A stretch of DNA of 64,000 bases, taken from contig NZ_JAGJBY010000001.1 of the NCBI RefSeq assembly GCF_020010905.1, positions 3,864,001 to 3,928,000 on the forward strand, in the 5' to 3' direction. The stretch is from Streptomyces acidiscabies. GTDB lineage: Bacteria; Actinomycetota; Actinomycetes; Streptomycetales; Streptomycetaceae. The notes below the pieces were generated by a model. It saw only the letters and a list, made by a program, of their open reading frames with translations. It did not search any database and was not told the DNA's origin. A program made the translations under genes and the position numbers. Shown piece by piece: positions 8,651 to 18,105 of the stretch (positions are counted from its first letter, which is position 1; every line of letters starts with the position of its first letter).

Positions 8651-9979
8651 ATGTCCAAGTCCGGTATGCGCCCCAGGGTCCTTGTCCCGGTGGCCGCCGC
8701 CGCTTCTCTCTCGCTGCTGCTGACCGCCTGCTCTGACGACTCCGGCACCGACGCCTCGGCGGCCACGAAGGGCAACGTCACGCTGGAGTTCTGGAGCTGG
8801 ACGGACGGCATCGAGGCGCAGGCCGAGGTGTGGAACAAGAAGCACCCCGAGACGCAGATCAAGTTCGTCAACGCTGCGGGTGACACCGCTTACCAGAAGC
8901 TGCGGGCCGCGGTGAACGCGGGCACCGCGCCCTGTCTGTCCAAGATGGACGGGATGAACCTGGCGAGCTTCGCCGCCGACGGACTGCTGACCGACATCAG
9001 CGAGGTCGCGGCCAAGCACAAGGACGCGTACACGGTCGCCGCGTGGAACGCGGTCAGCCCCGGAGGCACCACCTTCGGCATTCCGATGGGGTCGGCGCCG
9101 CTGTTCACCGCCTACCGCGCGGACCTGTTCCAGAAGTACGGGATCGAGGCCCCGAAGACCTGGGACGACCTGATCGCCGCGGGCAAGAAGGTCCAGGAGA
9201 AGGACAAGGACGTCAAGATCTACAACATGGCGGGGGAGGACCCGAGCTCGCTCGTCGACCTGTCCTGGGAGGCCGGCGCCCAGTGGTACAAGGTGGACGG
9301 CGACCACTGGGTCATCGACTTCGCCTCTCCCGAGGCGCTCAAGGCCGGTGACATCGTCCAGCAGCTCGTCGACAACGACCTCGCCTCCAACGCGTCGTAC
9401 GCCGACCCGGGTGTCTTCAAGACCTGGGACCTCGGCAAGACCATCGCGATGACCAGCTCGACCTGGCAGCTGCCGATCTACGACACCAACTTCCCCAAGT
9501 CCAAGGGCAAGTGGCAGCTCGCCGACTCGCCGGCCTTCGACACCGCCAAGCCGCAGACCTCCAGCAACTTCGACACCACCGGCGTCCTCAAGGGCTGTAA
9601 GTACCCCGACCGCGCCGCCGAGTTCGCCGCCTGGCTGAGCAGCAGCAAGGAGTCACTGACGGCGCTCACCGACCCGGACTCCAAGTCGGGCCTGTTCCCC
9701 GCCGTCAAGGACGTCTCGCCGTACGTCGACAAGATCATCCCGACCGGGATGTTCAACGGGAAGTCGGACAGCGCGCAGGTGATTACCACGGCGGCCTCGC
9801 GGGTCGGCGAGCAGTGGCAGTACGGGCCGAACTACGCGGCGATGTACTCCGAGATGCAGAAGCAGTGGGGCAAGGTCATGAAGAAGCAGCTGACGGTCAA
9901 GGACATGCTGACCTCGCTGCAGAAGTGGACCGTGGACGACCTCAACCGCAAGGGCATCAAGGCCGTCGCCGGCAGCTGA
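8651..9979 (+). CDS. Sugar ABC transporter substrate-binding lipoprotein (cluster 1)
   Basis: A 442-aa extracellular solute-binding protein (SBP_bac_1 type) anchored as a lipoprotein. The ATG at 8651 follows GGAGG by four bases; the frame open from 8267 is a GC artefact. The signal peptide ends in the lipobox LLLTAC with the Cys lipidated at about residue 27, followed by an Asp/Ser linker and VTLEFWSWTDG, a typical first strand. It opens an operon with two permeases. No ATPase gene is present, so a shared MsiK-like ATPase is expected. It captures a sugar, presumably released by the secreted enzymes downstream. Controlled by operators O2/O3. Confidence 0.92.
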   Translation: MSKSGMRPRVLVPVAAAASLSLLLTACSDDSGTDASAATKGNVTLEFWSWTDGIEAQAEVWNKKHPETQIKFVNAAGDTAYQKLRAAVNAGTAPCLSKMDGMNLASFAADGLLTDISEVAAKHKDAYTVAAWNAVSPGGTTFGIPMGSAPLFTAYRADLFQKYGIEAPKTWDDLIAAGKKVQEKDKDVKIYNMAGEDPSSLVDLSWEAGAQWYKVDGDHWVIDFASPEALKAGDIVQQLVDNDLASNASYADPGVFKTWDLGKTIAMTSSTWQLPIYDTNFPKSKGKWQLADSPAFDTAKPQTSSNFDTTGVLKGCKYPDRAAEFAAWLSSSKESLTALTDPDSKSGLFPAVKDVSPYVDKIIPTGMFNGKSDSAQVITTAASRVGEQWQYGPNYAAMYSEMQKQWGKVMKKQLTVKDMLTSLQKWTVDDLNRKGIKAVAGS

Positions 9980-10027
9980 CCTCCCCTGTAGGCCCCGCCT
10001 CTGTAGGACCCACCTCTGGAGACACCC

Positions 10028-10981
10028 GTGTCCACCCTGACGCGACCCCCCAAGGTCGCCACCGACTCCCCGGCCCGGCGGCCCTCCCCCCGCCGGGCCG
10101 GGAGCCGGGGAGCCCACAAGGGACTGCTGTTCGCACTGCCCTTCCTGCTCGGCTTCCTGGCCACGTACGTCGTGCCGATCGGCTATGCCTTCAGCCAGAG
10201 CCTGAGGGAGAAGAAGAGCAGCGGGCTGGGCTTCGGCCCGACCCGGGTCGTCTTCACCGGCTTCTCCAACTTCGCCTCCATCCTCGGCGACGGCGCCTTC
10301 TGGTCGAGCATGCTGCGCACGCTGCTGTTCGGAGCGGCTCAGATCACGGTGATGCTGGGCCTGTCGCTGCTGCTCGCCCTGCTCCTGGACGGGGTGGCCG
10401 CCCGTGCGGTGCGGTTCTTCCGCGCGGCGCTGCTCATCCCGTACGTGGTGCCCGCCGTGGTGTCCACCGTGATCTGGCTGTTCCTCTACAGCCCGACGGG
10501 CTCTCCGCTGCTCGACCTCGCGCACGGCGCCGGCACGGACATCACCTTCTTCGGCGGCCTCAACACCTACCTCTCCCTGGGCAATCTGCTGACCTGGCAG
10601 GGGATCGGCTTCAACATGATCCTGATCTCCGCCTCGCTACAGGCGCTGCCCCGCGAGCTGTACGAGGCGGCCCGGCTGGACGGGGCCAGAGAGTGGCGGA
10701 TCGCCTGGTCGGTCAAGATTCCCAACATCACCGGCATCCTGGTGCTGACCGGCATGTTCTCCCTCATCGGGAGGCTGCAGCTGTTCGCCGAACCACTGCT
10801 GCTGCGGCAGATCGCGCCGGAGTCGATCAACACCGACTTCACTCCGATGATGGAGATCTACGACAAGGCGTTCAAGACCGGTGACTACCAGTACGCCGCC
10901 GCCGAGTCGCTGGTCCTGGCCGTGGTCACCGGCATCCTCGCCTTCGTCTTCTACCGGGCCACGAACAGGAAGATGTCATGA
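10028..10981 (+). CDS. Sugar ABC transporter permease, MalF-like
   Basis: A 317-aa integral membrane permease with about six transmembrane segments. The start is GTG at 10028, with GGAG eight bases upstream. The cytoplasmic EAA loop reads EAARLDGAREWRIAWSVKIP, the docking site for the ATPase. It lies 48 bp after the binding-protein gene and its stop overlaps the next start (ATGA), so translation is coupled. A Pro/Arg-rich N-terminal tail of about 30 residues precedes the first membrane segment (LLFALPFLLGFLATYVVPIGYAF), as in many actinobacterial MalF-type permeases. Confidence 0.92.
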   Translation: MSTLTRPPKVATDSPARRPSPRRAGSRGAHKGLLFALPFLLGFLATYVVPIGYAFSQSLREKKSSGLGFGPTRVVFTGFSNFASILGDGAFWSSMLRTLLFGAAQITVMLGLSLLLALLLDGVAARAVRFFRAALLIPYVVPAVVSTVIWLFLYSPTGSPLLDLAHGAGTDITFFGGLNTYLSLGNLLTWQGIGFNMILISASLQALPRELYEAARLDGAREWRIAWSVKIPNITGILVLTGMFSLIGRLQLFAEPLLLRQIAPESINTDFTPMMEIYDKAFKTGDYQYAAAESLVLAVVTGILAFVFYRATNRKMS

Positions 10982-11844
10982 GCGCTGTCGTATCCGGGGG
11001 CGGCGTGCGCCCCACCCGCCGCGCGGTGGCGCTCACCACCGGCCTGCTGGTCCTCTTCCTGATCTACTCACTCGCCCCGACGTGGTTCCTGATCGTCTCC
11101 GCGACCAAGAACCAGACGGACCTGTACTCCACCTTCGGACTGTGGTTCTCCTCCAACCACCTGGCGGACAACGTCCAGGAGATCTGGACCTACCACGACG
11201 GGGTGTTCAACCGCTGGATCGGCAACTCGATCCTCTACTCCACACTCGGCGCGGCCGGCTCCACCCTGGTCTCGCTCGCCGCCGGGTACGGGCTGTCGAA
11301 GTTCGACTTCCGGGGCCGGGGCGCGTTCTTCGCGGTCATCGTCGGTGCCTCGCTGCTGCCGAGCACCCTGCTGGCCTTCCCGCTGTACCTCGTCTTCGCC
11401 CAGATCGGCCTGACCAACACCATCTGGTCGGTACTCATCCCGTACTTCATCAATCCGTTCGGGGTCTACCTGGGCAAGGTGTACGCGGACAGCTCCGTCC
11501 CCACCGAACTGATGGAAGCGGCCCGTCTCGACGGCGCCGGGGAGCTGCGGATCTTCTGGTCGGTCGCGCTGCGGCTGATGCGGACCGGCGGCATCACCAT
11601 CTTCATGCTCGAATTCATCAACATCTGGAACAACTTCTTCCTGCCCCTGTTCATGCTCACCGGTGAGCGCACGTTCCCTGTGAGCCTCGGGCTGTACTCC
11701 TGGCTCCAGCAGGCGCAGACCGCCCGCGACATGAACACCCTCGTCCTCACCGGGTCCCTGTTGTCCATCGTTCCGCTCGCGGTCTTCATGTTCGCGCTCC
11801 AGAAGTACTGGCGCAGCGGAATCCTCATGGGCAGCCTCAAGTAA
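10978..11844 (+). CDS. Sugar ABC transporter permease, MalG-like
   Basis: A 288-aa partner permease with about six membrane segments. It overlaps the upstream permease by four bases (ATGA). The EAA loop reads EAARLDGAGELRIFWSVALR. The C-terminal tail RSGILMGSLK is typical of MalG-type proteins, where GSLK or GALK is commonly the end. Its stop is only 10 bases before the start of the 1137-aa secreted protein, so that gene is very probably in the same transcript. Confidence 0.92.
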   Translation: MSAVVSGGGVRPTRRAVALTTGLLVLFLIYSLAPTWFLIVSATKNQTDLYSTFGLWFSSNHLADNVQEIWTYHDGVFNRWIGNSILYSTLGAAGSTLVSLAAGYGLSKFDFRGRGAFFAVIVGASLLPSTLLAFPLYLVFAQIGLTNTIWSVLIPYFINPFGVYLGKVYADSSVPTELMEAARLDGAGELRIFWSVALRLMRTGGITIFMLEFINIWNNFFLPLFMLTGERTFPVSLGLYSWLQQAQTARDMNTLVLTGSLLSIVPLAVFMFALQKYWRSGILMGSLK

Positions 11845-11854
11845 AGGATCAGCC

Positions 11855-14800
11855 GTGCCCAACGCACCCAGAAGACGTGATGTCCTCAAGTACGCCGGCA
11901 CCACCGGCGTCGCCGCGGCCGGCCTCGGCCTGCTGAACTCCCCGTCCGCCGCCGCGGCCCCGGCCGCGGACGCCGCCTTCGAGCCGGCCGTCTGCAAGCC
12001 CCTGGACATCGTCGTCTTCGGCAACGAGAGCTCCGAGTCGGCGCACGGTCTCACTGCCACGCTCTCCGACACGGTAACCGGAGGCCTCGGCCAGAAGGCC
12101 CGTGTCCTCAACCCCACCGAGCCGGCCACGTACTGGGGCGGCACGCTCGAGTTCGACGTAGTCGTCAGCCCGACCGACACCACCTACGTCACCGTTCGCC
12201 TGTGGGGCGACGACTACGACACCACCTCGCAGCAGGCGGGCTCCGGCACGAACATGTGGCGGCTGCAGCTGTTCTGCGACGGCAAGCAGGTCGGCTACCA
12301 GGACGAGGGAGCCGTCGACAGCCTCGACATCCTGGACACCGCGCCGCGCACCCCGGGCCGGTTCTTCTTCCACACCCTGCCGCTTCCGGAGCGGCTCACC
12401 CGGGGCAGGAAGAAGGTGAAGCTGGAGATCCGCTCGATGGGCCGCATCTGGTCCTACGGCCAGAACGTCGACCAGCTGTACTACAAGATGACCACGCCGT
12501 CGCGGGGCATCTACCGCCTCTACACCCACACCGAGCCGTACTTCGTCCCGCCCAAGGGTGAGGTGCAGGGCTCCGCGCCGGTGCCGAAGGCCCGTACCGT
12601 CGAGGGCCCCGAGATCCTGGAGGCGGTGCGTCAACGGGTCGCCAAGGACCAGAAGCACTACCTGACCGGCGCCAACCCCGCCGGCATGGACGCCTTCGCC
12701 TTCCAGTCGCTCGCCGAGGGCTACCTCTGGTCCGGCAGCCCCGCGTACCACAACCCGGCGGCGCTGGACCGCGTCCTGCGCGCGCTCGACGGCCGGTACA
12801 TGGCGTGGAGGAACGACGCGACCGTGATGTCCGGCTCCGACCAGCAGTGGCAGGGCTTCGGCCGGGTCGGGCTGGTGCTGGCGCTGCTCTGGGAGCACCT
12901 GGGCGACCGCCTGGACGAGAAGGTGACCGGTTCGCCGTACGAGATCTCCAACCCCGGTTTCGAAGAGGGCGGCGACACTCCCATGGGCTGGGAGGTGCCG
13001 GGCTGGGGGAAGACCGCCGATGCCTCCTGGTCCCGGGACACCTCCGTCAACCGGTCGGGCTCCGCGTCGCTCAAGGTGACGGCGAGCGCGGGGAACGGCT
13101 TCATCACCGTGTACAACTCGCCCAAGACCCGCGTGGGCAAGGGGAAGTACACCTACGGCGCCTGGATCCGGACCGACGGCGTCACCGGGACGGGTGCCCA
13201 CATCGACCCGCTGTTCTTCGACGCGAGCGGCAAGCTCGTCGGCGGCGACCACCGGCAGTACGCCACCACCGGCACCCACGGCTGGGAGTACGTCTCCATA
13301 GACCTGGACACCCCGGACGGCGCCACCCAGATGGAGATGCATCTGCGCCTGTCCGGCCCCGGCACGGCCTGGTTCGACTCCGTCGACCTGGTGGGGCCCA
13401 CCGAGCTGCGCAACCCCGGCTTCGAGCAGGGCGCCGGCACTCCCTCCGGCTGGGAGGTGCCGGGCTGGGGGAAGACCGCCGATGCCTCCTGGTCCCGGGA
13501 CACCTCCGTCAACCGGTCCGGATCCGCGTCGCTGAAGCTGGCGGCCACCGCGGCAAACGGTTTCGTCACGGCGTACAACACGGCGAAGCTCCAGGTCGGC
13601 AAGGGGAAGTACACCTACAGCGCCTGGATCAGGACCGACGGGGTCACCGCCGCCGGTGCCCACATCGACCCGCTGTTCTTCGACGCGAGCGGCAAGCTCG
13701 TCGGCGGCGACCACCGCCAGTTCGCCGCCGCCGGCACCCATGACTGGGAGCAGATCTCCGTCGACCTGGAGACGCCCGCCGGCGCCACCCAGGTGGAGTT
13801 CCATCTCCGGCTGAGCGGCCCGGGCACCGCCTGGTTCGACGACCTGACCGTCACCCCGCCCGCGGACACCGGCACCCCCGAGCAGCCGTTGCGGTGCGCC
13901 GCGTACGTCGACATGCTGAAGTCGAGCCGGGACTACTGGCGTCAGCACTTCCCGCACTACACCAACCAGTCGCAGATCTGCGCCATCGGCATCTACCAGG
14001 CCAACCGCGGCCTCGGCCTGCTCGCCCCCGACCTCGCCCTGCCGGAGGAGAAGGCCCGCGACTACATGTACCAGTCGCTCGGCATGAAGCCCTACCTCGG
14101 CAAGGAGGACAAGGACGGCAACCCCACCAAGCCGCTCGGCGAGAGCTACCACCAGGTCAGCCGGGCCGGTCTGACCCGCGAACTGGGGTACGTGGGCAGC
14201 TACGGCGAGGTCCACGACTGGCTGGTCATGATGTACGAGTCGGTCACGCGCGGATACCGGGGCAAGGAGGCGCCGGAGCTGCGCGAGCAGATGGTGAAGA
14301 TCATCAAGGCCCGGGGGCGGTTCCGGGTGGTTGACGTCGACGAGACGGGCGCCCGTGTCTCCCGCATCGAGACCGTCGTCGGCTGGCGTAACGAGGTCTA
14401 CCCCGGTGAGGTCGCCTACGCCTCCCGCACGGCCTGGGACTCGCACCCGCTGATGTCGGCGGTGGTGTTCAAGGACCCGGACATCGTCGGCTGGACCCAG
14501 GAGATGGTCGACGACGGGCAGTTCTACCGGCAGCTCGATCTGCTCGTCCACCACACGTGGACCCGCGTCGGCCTCGCCGCGCTGCGCCTGGTCTCCCGTG
14601 ACTGGGACGCCTTCCAGGCCCTCCCGGCCCGCCCGGGGCGCATCCCCACCGCCTGGGACCGGCCCGACTTCGTCTTCACCGACGAGGAGAACGGCGTCCT
14701 GGCTGTGAAGAACGGCACGGAACTCCTCTTCGCCTCCCTGTACTGGCGCGCCCGGCAGGGCGTCAACGACTACGCCCGCATCCACCACCTCACCCCCACC

Positions 14801-15268
14801 GACCAGCGCTCCGCGACGATCCGCCAGCGTTCGGCGGGCGCCACCGACGACACGTACACGGTCAACGACTGGATCCTGTGGGACTACGCGATCAACGACC
14901 CCGGGGCCGGGCACATCCCGCCTGGCGGCTTCCCTCCGCCCGGCGACACCCTGCACCAGTCGCTGGCCGGTGACGTCCTCCACCTGGCCCCGGTCCCCGC
15001 GGACGTCCCGGACCCGGCGCTCGGTGTCCACTTCGAGGGCGTGGAGACCATGCTCGTCGGACGCGCGCCGTTCTATCTGTGCGAATACGGCGACTACCTG
15101 ATCGCCATGAACACCAGCACCGACCGTACGTACACCCTGCCCGCCCGCCAGGACTTCGGCCCCGCCCGCGACCTCGCCACCGGCGAGAACATCGGCGCCG
15201 GACAGCGTCCCAAGGTCGGCCCGCGCAGCACGCTCGTCCTGTACCGGGGCCGGCGCGCGGCCGGCTGA
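11855..15268 (+). CDS. Large Tat-secreted protein with tandem carbohydrate-binding modules in an unassigned helical domain
   Basis: A 1137-aa secreted protein of unknown activity. GTG start at 11855 with AAAGGA upstream. The Tat signal (RRRDVLKYAG) is cleaved near AAAAPAADA. About residues 45-230 form a beta-rich domain, and residues 240-355 are helical. Two nearly identical 154-aa jelly-roll modules (about 366-670; NPGFE...GWEVPGWGKTADASWSRD...GTAWFD) resemble CBM4/9 modules. The helical region then resumes (about 680-960) with aromatic and His-rich motifs such as SYHQVSRAGL and LLVHHTW, ending in a beta domain. The two helical parts look like halves of one toroid, as in polysaccharide lyases or some glycosidases. 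It follows the permeases by 10 bases. I cannot assign a family; the call as a polysaccharide-active enzyme is inference. Confidence 0.8.
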   Translation: MPNAPRRRDVLKYAGTTGVAAAGLGLLNSPSAAAAPAADAAFEPAVCKPLDIVVFGNESSESAHGLTATLSDTVTGGLGQKARVLNPTEPATYWGGTLEFDVVVSPTDTTYVTVRLWGDDYDTTSQQAGSGTNMWRLQLFCDGKQVGYQDEGAVDSLDILDTAPRTPGRFFFHTLPLPERLTRGRKKVKLEIRSMGRIWSYGQNVDQLYYKMTTPSRGIYRLYTHTEPYFVPPKGEVQGSAPVPKARTVEGPEILEAVRQRVAKDQKHYLTGANPAGMDAFAFQSLAEGYLWSGSPAYHNPAALDRVLRALDGRYMAWRNDATVMSGSDQQWQGFGRVGLVLALLWEHLGDRLDEKVTGSPYEISNPGFEEGGDTPMGWEVPGWGKTADASWSRDTSVNRSGSASLKVTASAGNGFITVYNSPKTRVGKGKYTYGAWIRTDGVTGTGAHIDPLFFDASGKLVGGDHRQYATTGTHGWEYVSIDLDTPDGATQMEMHLRLSGPGTAWFDSVDLVGPTELRNPGFEQGAGTPSGWEVPGWGKTADASWSRDTSVNRSGSASLKLAATAANGFVTAYNTAKLQVGKGKYTYSAWIRTDGVTAAGAHIDPLFFDASGKLVGGDHRQFAAAGTHDWEQISVDLETPAGATQVEFHLRLSGPGTAWFDDLTVTPPADTGTPEQPLRCAAYVDMLKSSRDYWRQHFPHYTNQSQICAIGIYQANRGLGLLAPDLALPEEKARDYMYQSLGMKPYLGKEDKDGNPTKPLGESYHQVSRAGLTRELGYVGSYGEVHDWLVMMYESVTRGYRGKEAPELREQMVKIIKARGRFRVVDVDETGARVSRIETVVGWRNEVYPGEVAYASRTAWDSHPLMSAVVFKDPDIVGWTQEMVDDGQFYRQLDLLVHHTWTRVGLAALRLVSRDWDAFQALPARPGRIPTAWDRPDFVFTDEENGVLAVKNGTELLFASLYWRARQGVNDYARIHHLTPTDQRSATIRQRSAGATDDTYTVNDWILWDYAINDPGAGHIPPGGFPPPGDTLHQSLAGDVLHLAPVPADVPDPALGVHFEGVETMLVGRAPFYLCEYGDYLIAMNTSTDRTYTLPARQDFGPARDLATGENIGAGQRPKVGPRSTLVLYRGRRAAG
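12950..13868 (+). repeat. Tandem 462-bp in-frame duplication (CBM modules)
   Basis: Two head-to-tail copies, 12950-13411 and 13412-13868, each encoding one carbohydrate-binding module starting NPGFE. The offset is 462 bp (154 codons). A 71-bp stretch is identical in both (12986-13056 and 13448-13518), so the duplication is recent or kept homogeneous by gene conversion. Confidence 0.9.
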
Positions 15269-15274
15269 CCGCCC

Positions 15275-15304
15275 GGGGGAGCCGGGCCGATGCCCGGTTC
15301 CCCC
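15275..15304 (+). terminator. Stem-loop between the 1137-aa gene and the lyase-like gene
   Basis: A 13-bp stem with one G-T pair and a CGAT tetraloop, starting 7 bases after the stop codon and ending 48 bases before the next start. It may end the transcript or only reduce readthrough into the downstream genes. Confidence 0.65.
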
Positions 15305-15352
15305 GCATCTGCCACCCCCTAACACTCAACGTCGAGTGAAAGAGGAAGACGC

Positions 15353-16501
15353 ATGTCCGAGTCACAGCCCATCACGCCCGCGTCCCCGAGCCGCCGCCGT
15401 TTCCTGCAGATCACCGCCGTCGGCACCACGGCGGCCGCCACCGGGATCGCCGCGATCCCGACCGCGGACGCACTGACCTCCTTCATCCACCCCGGGGTGT
15501 TGCACAAGCTCTCCGACATCCAGCGGATGAAGACCCGGATCGCGGCCGGAACCGAGCCCTGGCTCAGCGGCTGGCACGTGTTCAGGTCGAACGCGTACTC
15601 GCAGTCGAACTACGCCATGATGGGCCCGCTCACGACCATCGACCGCGGCACCACCGAGATCGGCAACTGGGAGTTCTGGAACGACTGCAACGCGGCCTAC
15701 CAGAACGCCCTGATGTGGAACCTGACGGGCACCACCGCCCACGCCACCAAGGCGCTGCAGATCATCAAGGCATGGTCCTCCACCCTCACCTCGATCACCG
15801 GCAAGGACGCCCAGCTCGCGGCCTCCATCTACGGTTTCAAACTCGCGGCGGCAGCCGAGCTGATGCGGTACACCGCCCCCTCGGGCAGCTGGTCCGGGGC
15901 CGAGATCACCCAGACCGAGAACCTCTTCAGAAACGTCTTCGTGCCCCTGGTGAGGACGTTCGGCGACGCGGGCTGGGGCACCAACTGCATCAAGGCGATG
16001 ATGGCGTTCGGAGTGTTCTGCAACGACACCTCCCTCTACAACGCCGCCGTCGACGCCTTCCACCTGCACGACTGCTGCAAGATCAGCCGGGTGATCAGGG
16101 ACTCCGGTCAGTGCGTGGACAGCGGCCGCGACCAGGCCCACACCCAACTCATCCTGGGCAGCATGGCCGAGGCCTGCGAGATCGCCTGGGTCCAGGGCCA
16201 GGACCTGTACTCCGCCTCCTCCAACCGGCTGCTGGCCGGCTTCGAGTACACGGCGAAGTACAACACCGGCAACGACGTGCCGTACACCGTCTGGGGCTCC
16301 TGCCGGCTCACGTTCAACTCCCTCTCCACCATCGAGCGCGGCAATCTGCGCCCGATCTACGAGATGGCCTTCAACCACTACGTCAAACGCCGCGGCCTGC
16401 CCGCCCCCTGGACGTACGCGGCCATCGGGAACATCAGCCCGGAGGGCGCGGCGTTCCAGTGTGACCACGTGGGCTTCGGCACCCTGCTGTTCACCCTCTG
16501 A
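15353..16501 (+). CDS. Secreted alginate-lyase-family protein
   Basis: A 382-aa protein with a Tat signal (SRRRFLQITAVG) cleaved near TADA. The start is ATG at 15353 after AGAGGAAG. The mature part has the layout of the alginate lyase family (Alginate_lyase, an (alpha/alpha) toroid): NWEFWNDCNAAYQNALMW, KALQIIKAWSSTL, then GQCVDSGRDQAHTQLILG, where the His/Tyr/Arg-rich segments would form the cleft. Actinobacterial members are often called alginate lyase family without activity data. In this cluster of arabinose- and xylose-type enzymes, a role on a uronate-containing plant polymer is more likely than alginate itself. It lies 11 bases before the GH43 gene and probably shares its transcript. 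Confidence 0.75.
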   Translation: MSESQPITPASPSRRRFLQITAVGTTAAATGIAAIPTADALTSFIHPGVLHKLSDIQRMKTRIAAGTEPWLSGWHVFRSNAYSQSNYAMMGPLTTIDRGTTEIGNWEFWNDCNAAYQNALMWNLTGTTAHATKALQIIKAWSSTLTSITGKDAQLAASIYGFKLAAAAELMRYTAPSGSWSGAEITQTENLFRNVFVPLVRTFGDAGWGTNCIKAMMAFGVFCNDTSLYNAAVDAFHLHDCCKISRVIRDSGQCVDSGRDQAHTQLILGSMAEACEIAWVQGQDLYSASSNRLLAGFEYTAKYNTGNDVPYTVWGSCRLTFNSLSTIERGNLRPIYEMAFNHYVKRRGLPAPWTYAAIGNISPEGAAFQCDHVGFGTLLFTL

Positions 16502-16512
16502 GCGGAGCTTTC

Positions 16513-18105
16513 GTGATCCACAACCCCGTGCTGCGCGGCTTCGAACCCGACCCCGTGATCCTCCGCGTCGGCGCCGACTTCTACCTCGCCACCTCGACCT
16601 TCGAGTGGTATCCGGGCGTCCGGATCCACCACTCCAGGGACCTGGTCGACTGGCGGTCGCTGGGCGGGGTTCTGGACAGCACGCGCCTGCTCGACCTCAC
16701 CGGCGTCCCCGACTCCGGCGGCATCTGGGCGCCCGGACTGTCGTACGCGGACGGCCTGTTCCACCTCGTCTTCACCGTCGTCGACACCTACGCGGAGGGC
16801 TGGAAGGACCTCCCCAACTACGTCACCACGGCCGCCTCGATCGAAGGGCCGTGGTCCGACCCGGTGCCGCTGCACGGCCGGGGCTTCGACGTGTCCCTGT
16901 TCCACGACGACGACGGCCGCAGCTGGCTGCTGAACATGCGGTTCGACTGGCGTCCGGACCGCGAGGGGTTCGCGGGGATCGAGATCCAGGAGTACGACCG
17001 CAAGACCCAGGCTCTGCTCGGCGAACCCCGCACCATCACCACCGGAACATCCGTCGGTGTCGCCGAGGGCCCGCATCTCTACCGGCGCGACGGCTGGTAC
17101 TACCTGGTGCACGCGGAGGGCGGCACCGGATACGAACACGGCGCGGCCGTGGCCCGCTCCCGCGACCTGCTCGGCCCGTACGAAGCCGATCCGGCCGGCC
17201 CCCTGCTCACGTCCCGGCACGACCCGGCCCTGGAGCTGCAGAAGGCCGGGCACTGCTCCCTCGTCGAGACGGCGACGGGACAGTGGTACGCCGCGCACAT
17301 CGCCGCCCGCCCCCACACGGAGCGGGGCCGGTGCGTGCTCGGCCGGGAGACCGCGCTGCAACCGGTGACCTGGACCGACGACGGCTGGCCCCGCATCCCC
17401 GGCGCCGTACCCGCCGTCGCGGTACCGGCACCCGCGCTGTCACCGGCGCCCGTCGCCGAACCACCGGCGAACGACTGCTTCGACGCTCCCGTCCTCGGCC
17501 CCGACTGGTCCACGCTGCGCCGCCCGGCCGGCGACGACTGGATCGAGCCGGCACCGGGGCGGCTGCGCATCCGGGGCGGTCAGTCGCCGGTGGGCCGCCG
17601 CACCCCCAGTCTGCTGGCCCGGCGGGTGACCGCCCCGCGCTGCTCCTTCGAGACCAGCCTGATCTTCTCGCCCCGCACCCCCGACCACCTGGCGGGTCTG
17701 ACGGCCTACTACAACACCCGCAACTGGCACTACCTGTACGTCACCGCCGAGGACGACGGCTCCCCGGCCCTGCGGGCACTGAGCTGCGAGGCCGGCCGTC
17801 TCGTCGCACACGAGCCGACCGTACCGCTCGAGCCCGGACGCCCGGTCGTCCTGCACGCCGAACTCGACGTTCCGGCCCTGCACTTCACGTACGACACAGG
17901 TGGGGGAGTCCAGGCGCTCCCGATCGAGCTCGACGCCACCGTCCTGTCCGACGAGCACGCCGACGAGTTCCACGACGGCCAGTTGCGCGTTCTCGGCTTC
18001 ACCGGCGCCATGTGGGGACTGTGGGTGCAGGACCTCGACGGCGCCGGTGTCCACGCGGACTTCGCCTATGCCACGTACCGGACCTCTGAGGACGGTCGCG
18101 CATGA
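16513..18105 (+). CDS. GH43 glycosidase (beta-xylosidase/arabinofuranosidase type)
   Basis: A 530-aa protein beginning at GTG 16513 after GGAG. Residues 1-300 are a five-bladed propeller: general base Asp13 in GFEPDPVIL, pKa-modulating Asp126 in GFDVSLFHD, and acid Glu185 in VAEGPHLY. Residues 325-525 form a beta-sandwich like the C-terminal domain of GH43 beta-xylosidases, which helps shape the pocket. No signal peptide, so it should trim imported oligosaccharides at non-reducing ends, together with the GH127 enzyme. Its stop overlaps the following hydrolase (ATGA). Whether it prefers xylose or arabinose cannot be read. Confidence 0.88.
   Translation: MIHNPVLRGFEPDPVILRVGADFYLATSTFEWYPGVRIHHSRDLVDWRSLGGVLDSTRLLDLTGVPDSGGIWAPGLSYADGLFHLVFTVVDTYAEGWKDLPNYVTTAASIEGPWSDPVPLHGRGFDVSLFHDDDGRSWLLNMRFDWRPDREGFAGIEIQEYDRKTQALLGEPRTITTGTSVGVAEGPHLYRRDGWYYLVHAEGGTGYEHGAAVARSRDLLGPYEADPAGPLLTSRHDPALELQKAGHCSLVETATGQWYAAHIAARPHTERGRCVLGRETALQPVTWTDDGWPRIPGAVPAVAVPAPALSPAPVAEPPANDCFDAPVLGPDWSTLRRPAGDDWIEPAPGRLRIRGGQSPVGRRTPSLLARRVTAPRCSFETSLIFSPRTPDHLAGLTAYYNTRNWHYLYVTAEDDGSPALRALSCEAGRLVAHEPTVPLEPGRPVVLHAELDVPALHFTYDTGGGVQALPIELDATVLSDEHADEFHDGQLRVLGFTGAMWGLWVQDLDGAGVHADFAYATYRTSEDGRA

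Noticed and set aside
11849..15325. Minus-strand open frame of about 1158 codons opposite the CBM protein
   Set aside because: It is a shadow of the real gene: no domain, Val/Gly/Arg-rich composition, and produced by extreme GC bias at third positions. The plus strand has a signal peptide, duplicated domains and operon position.
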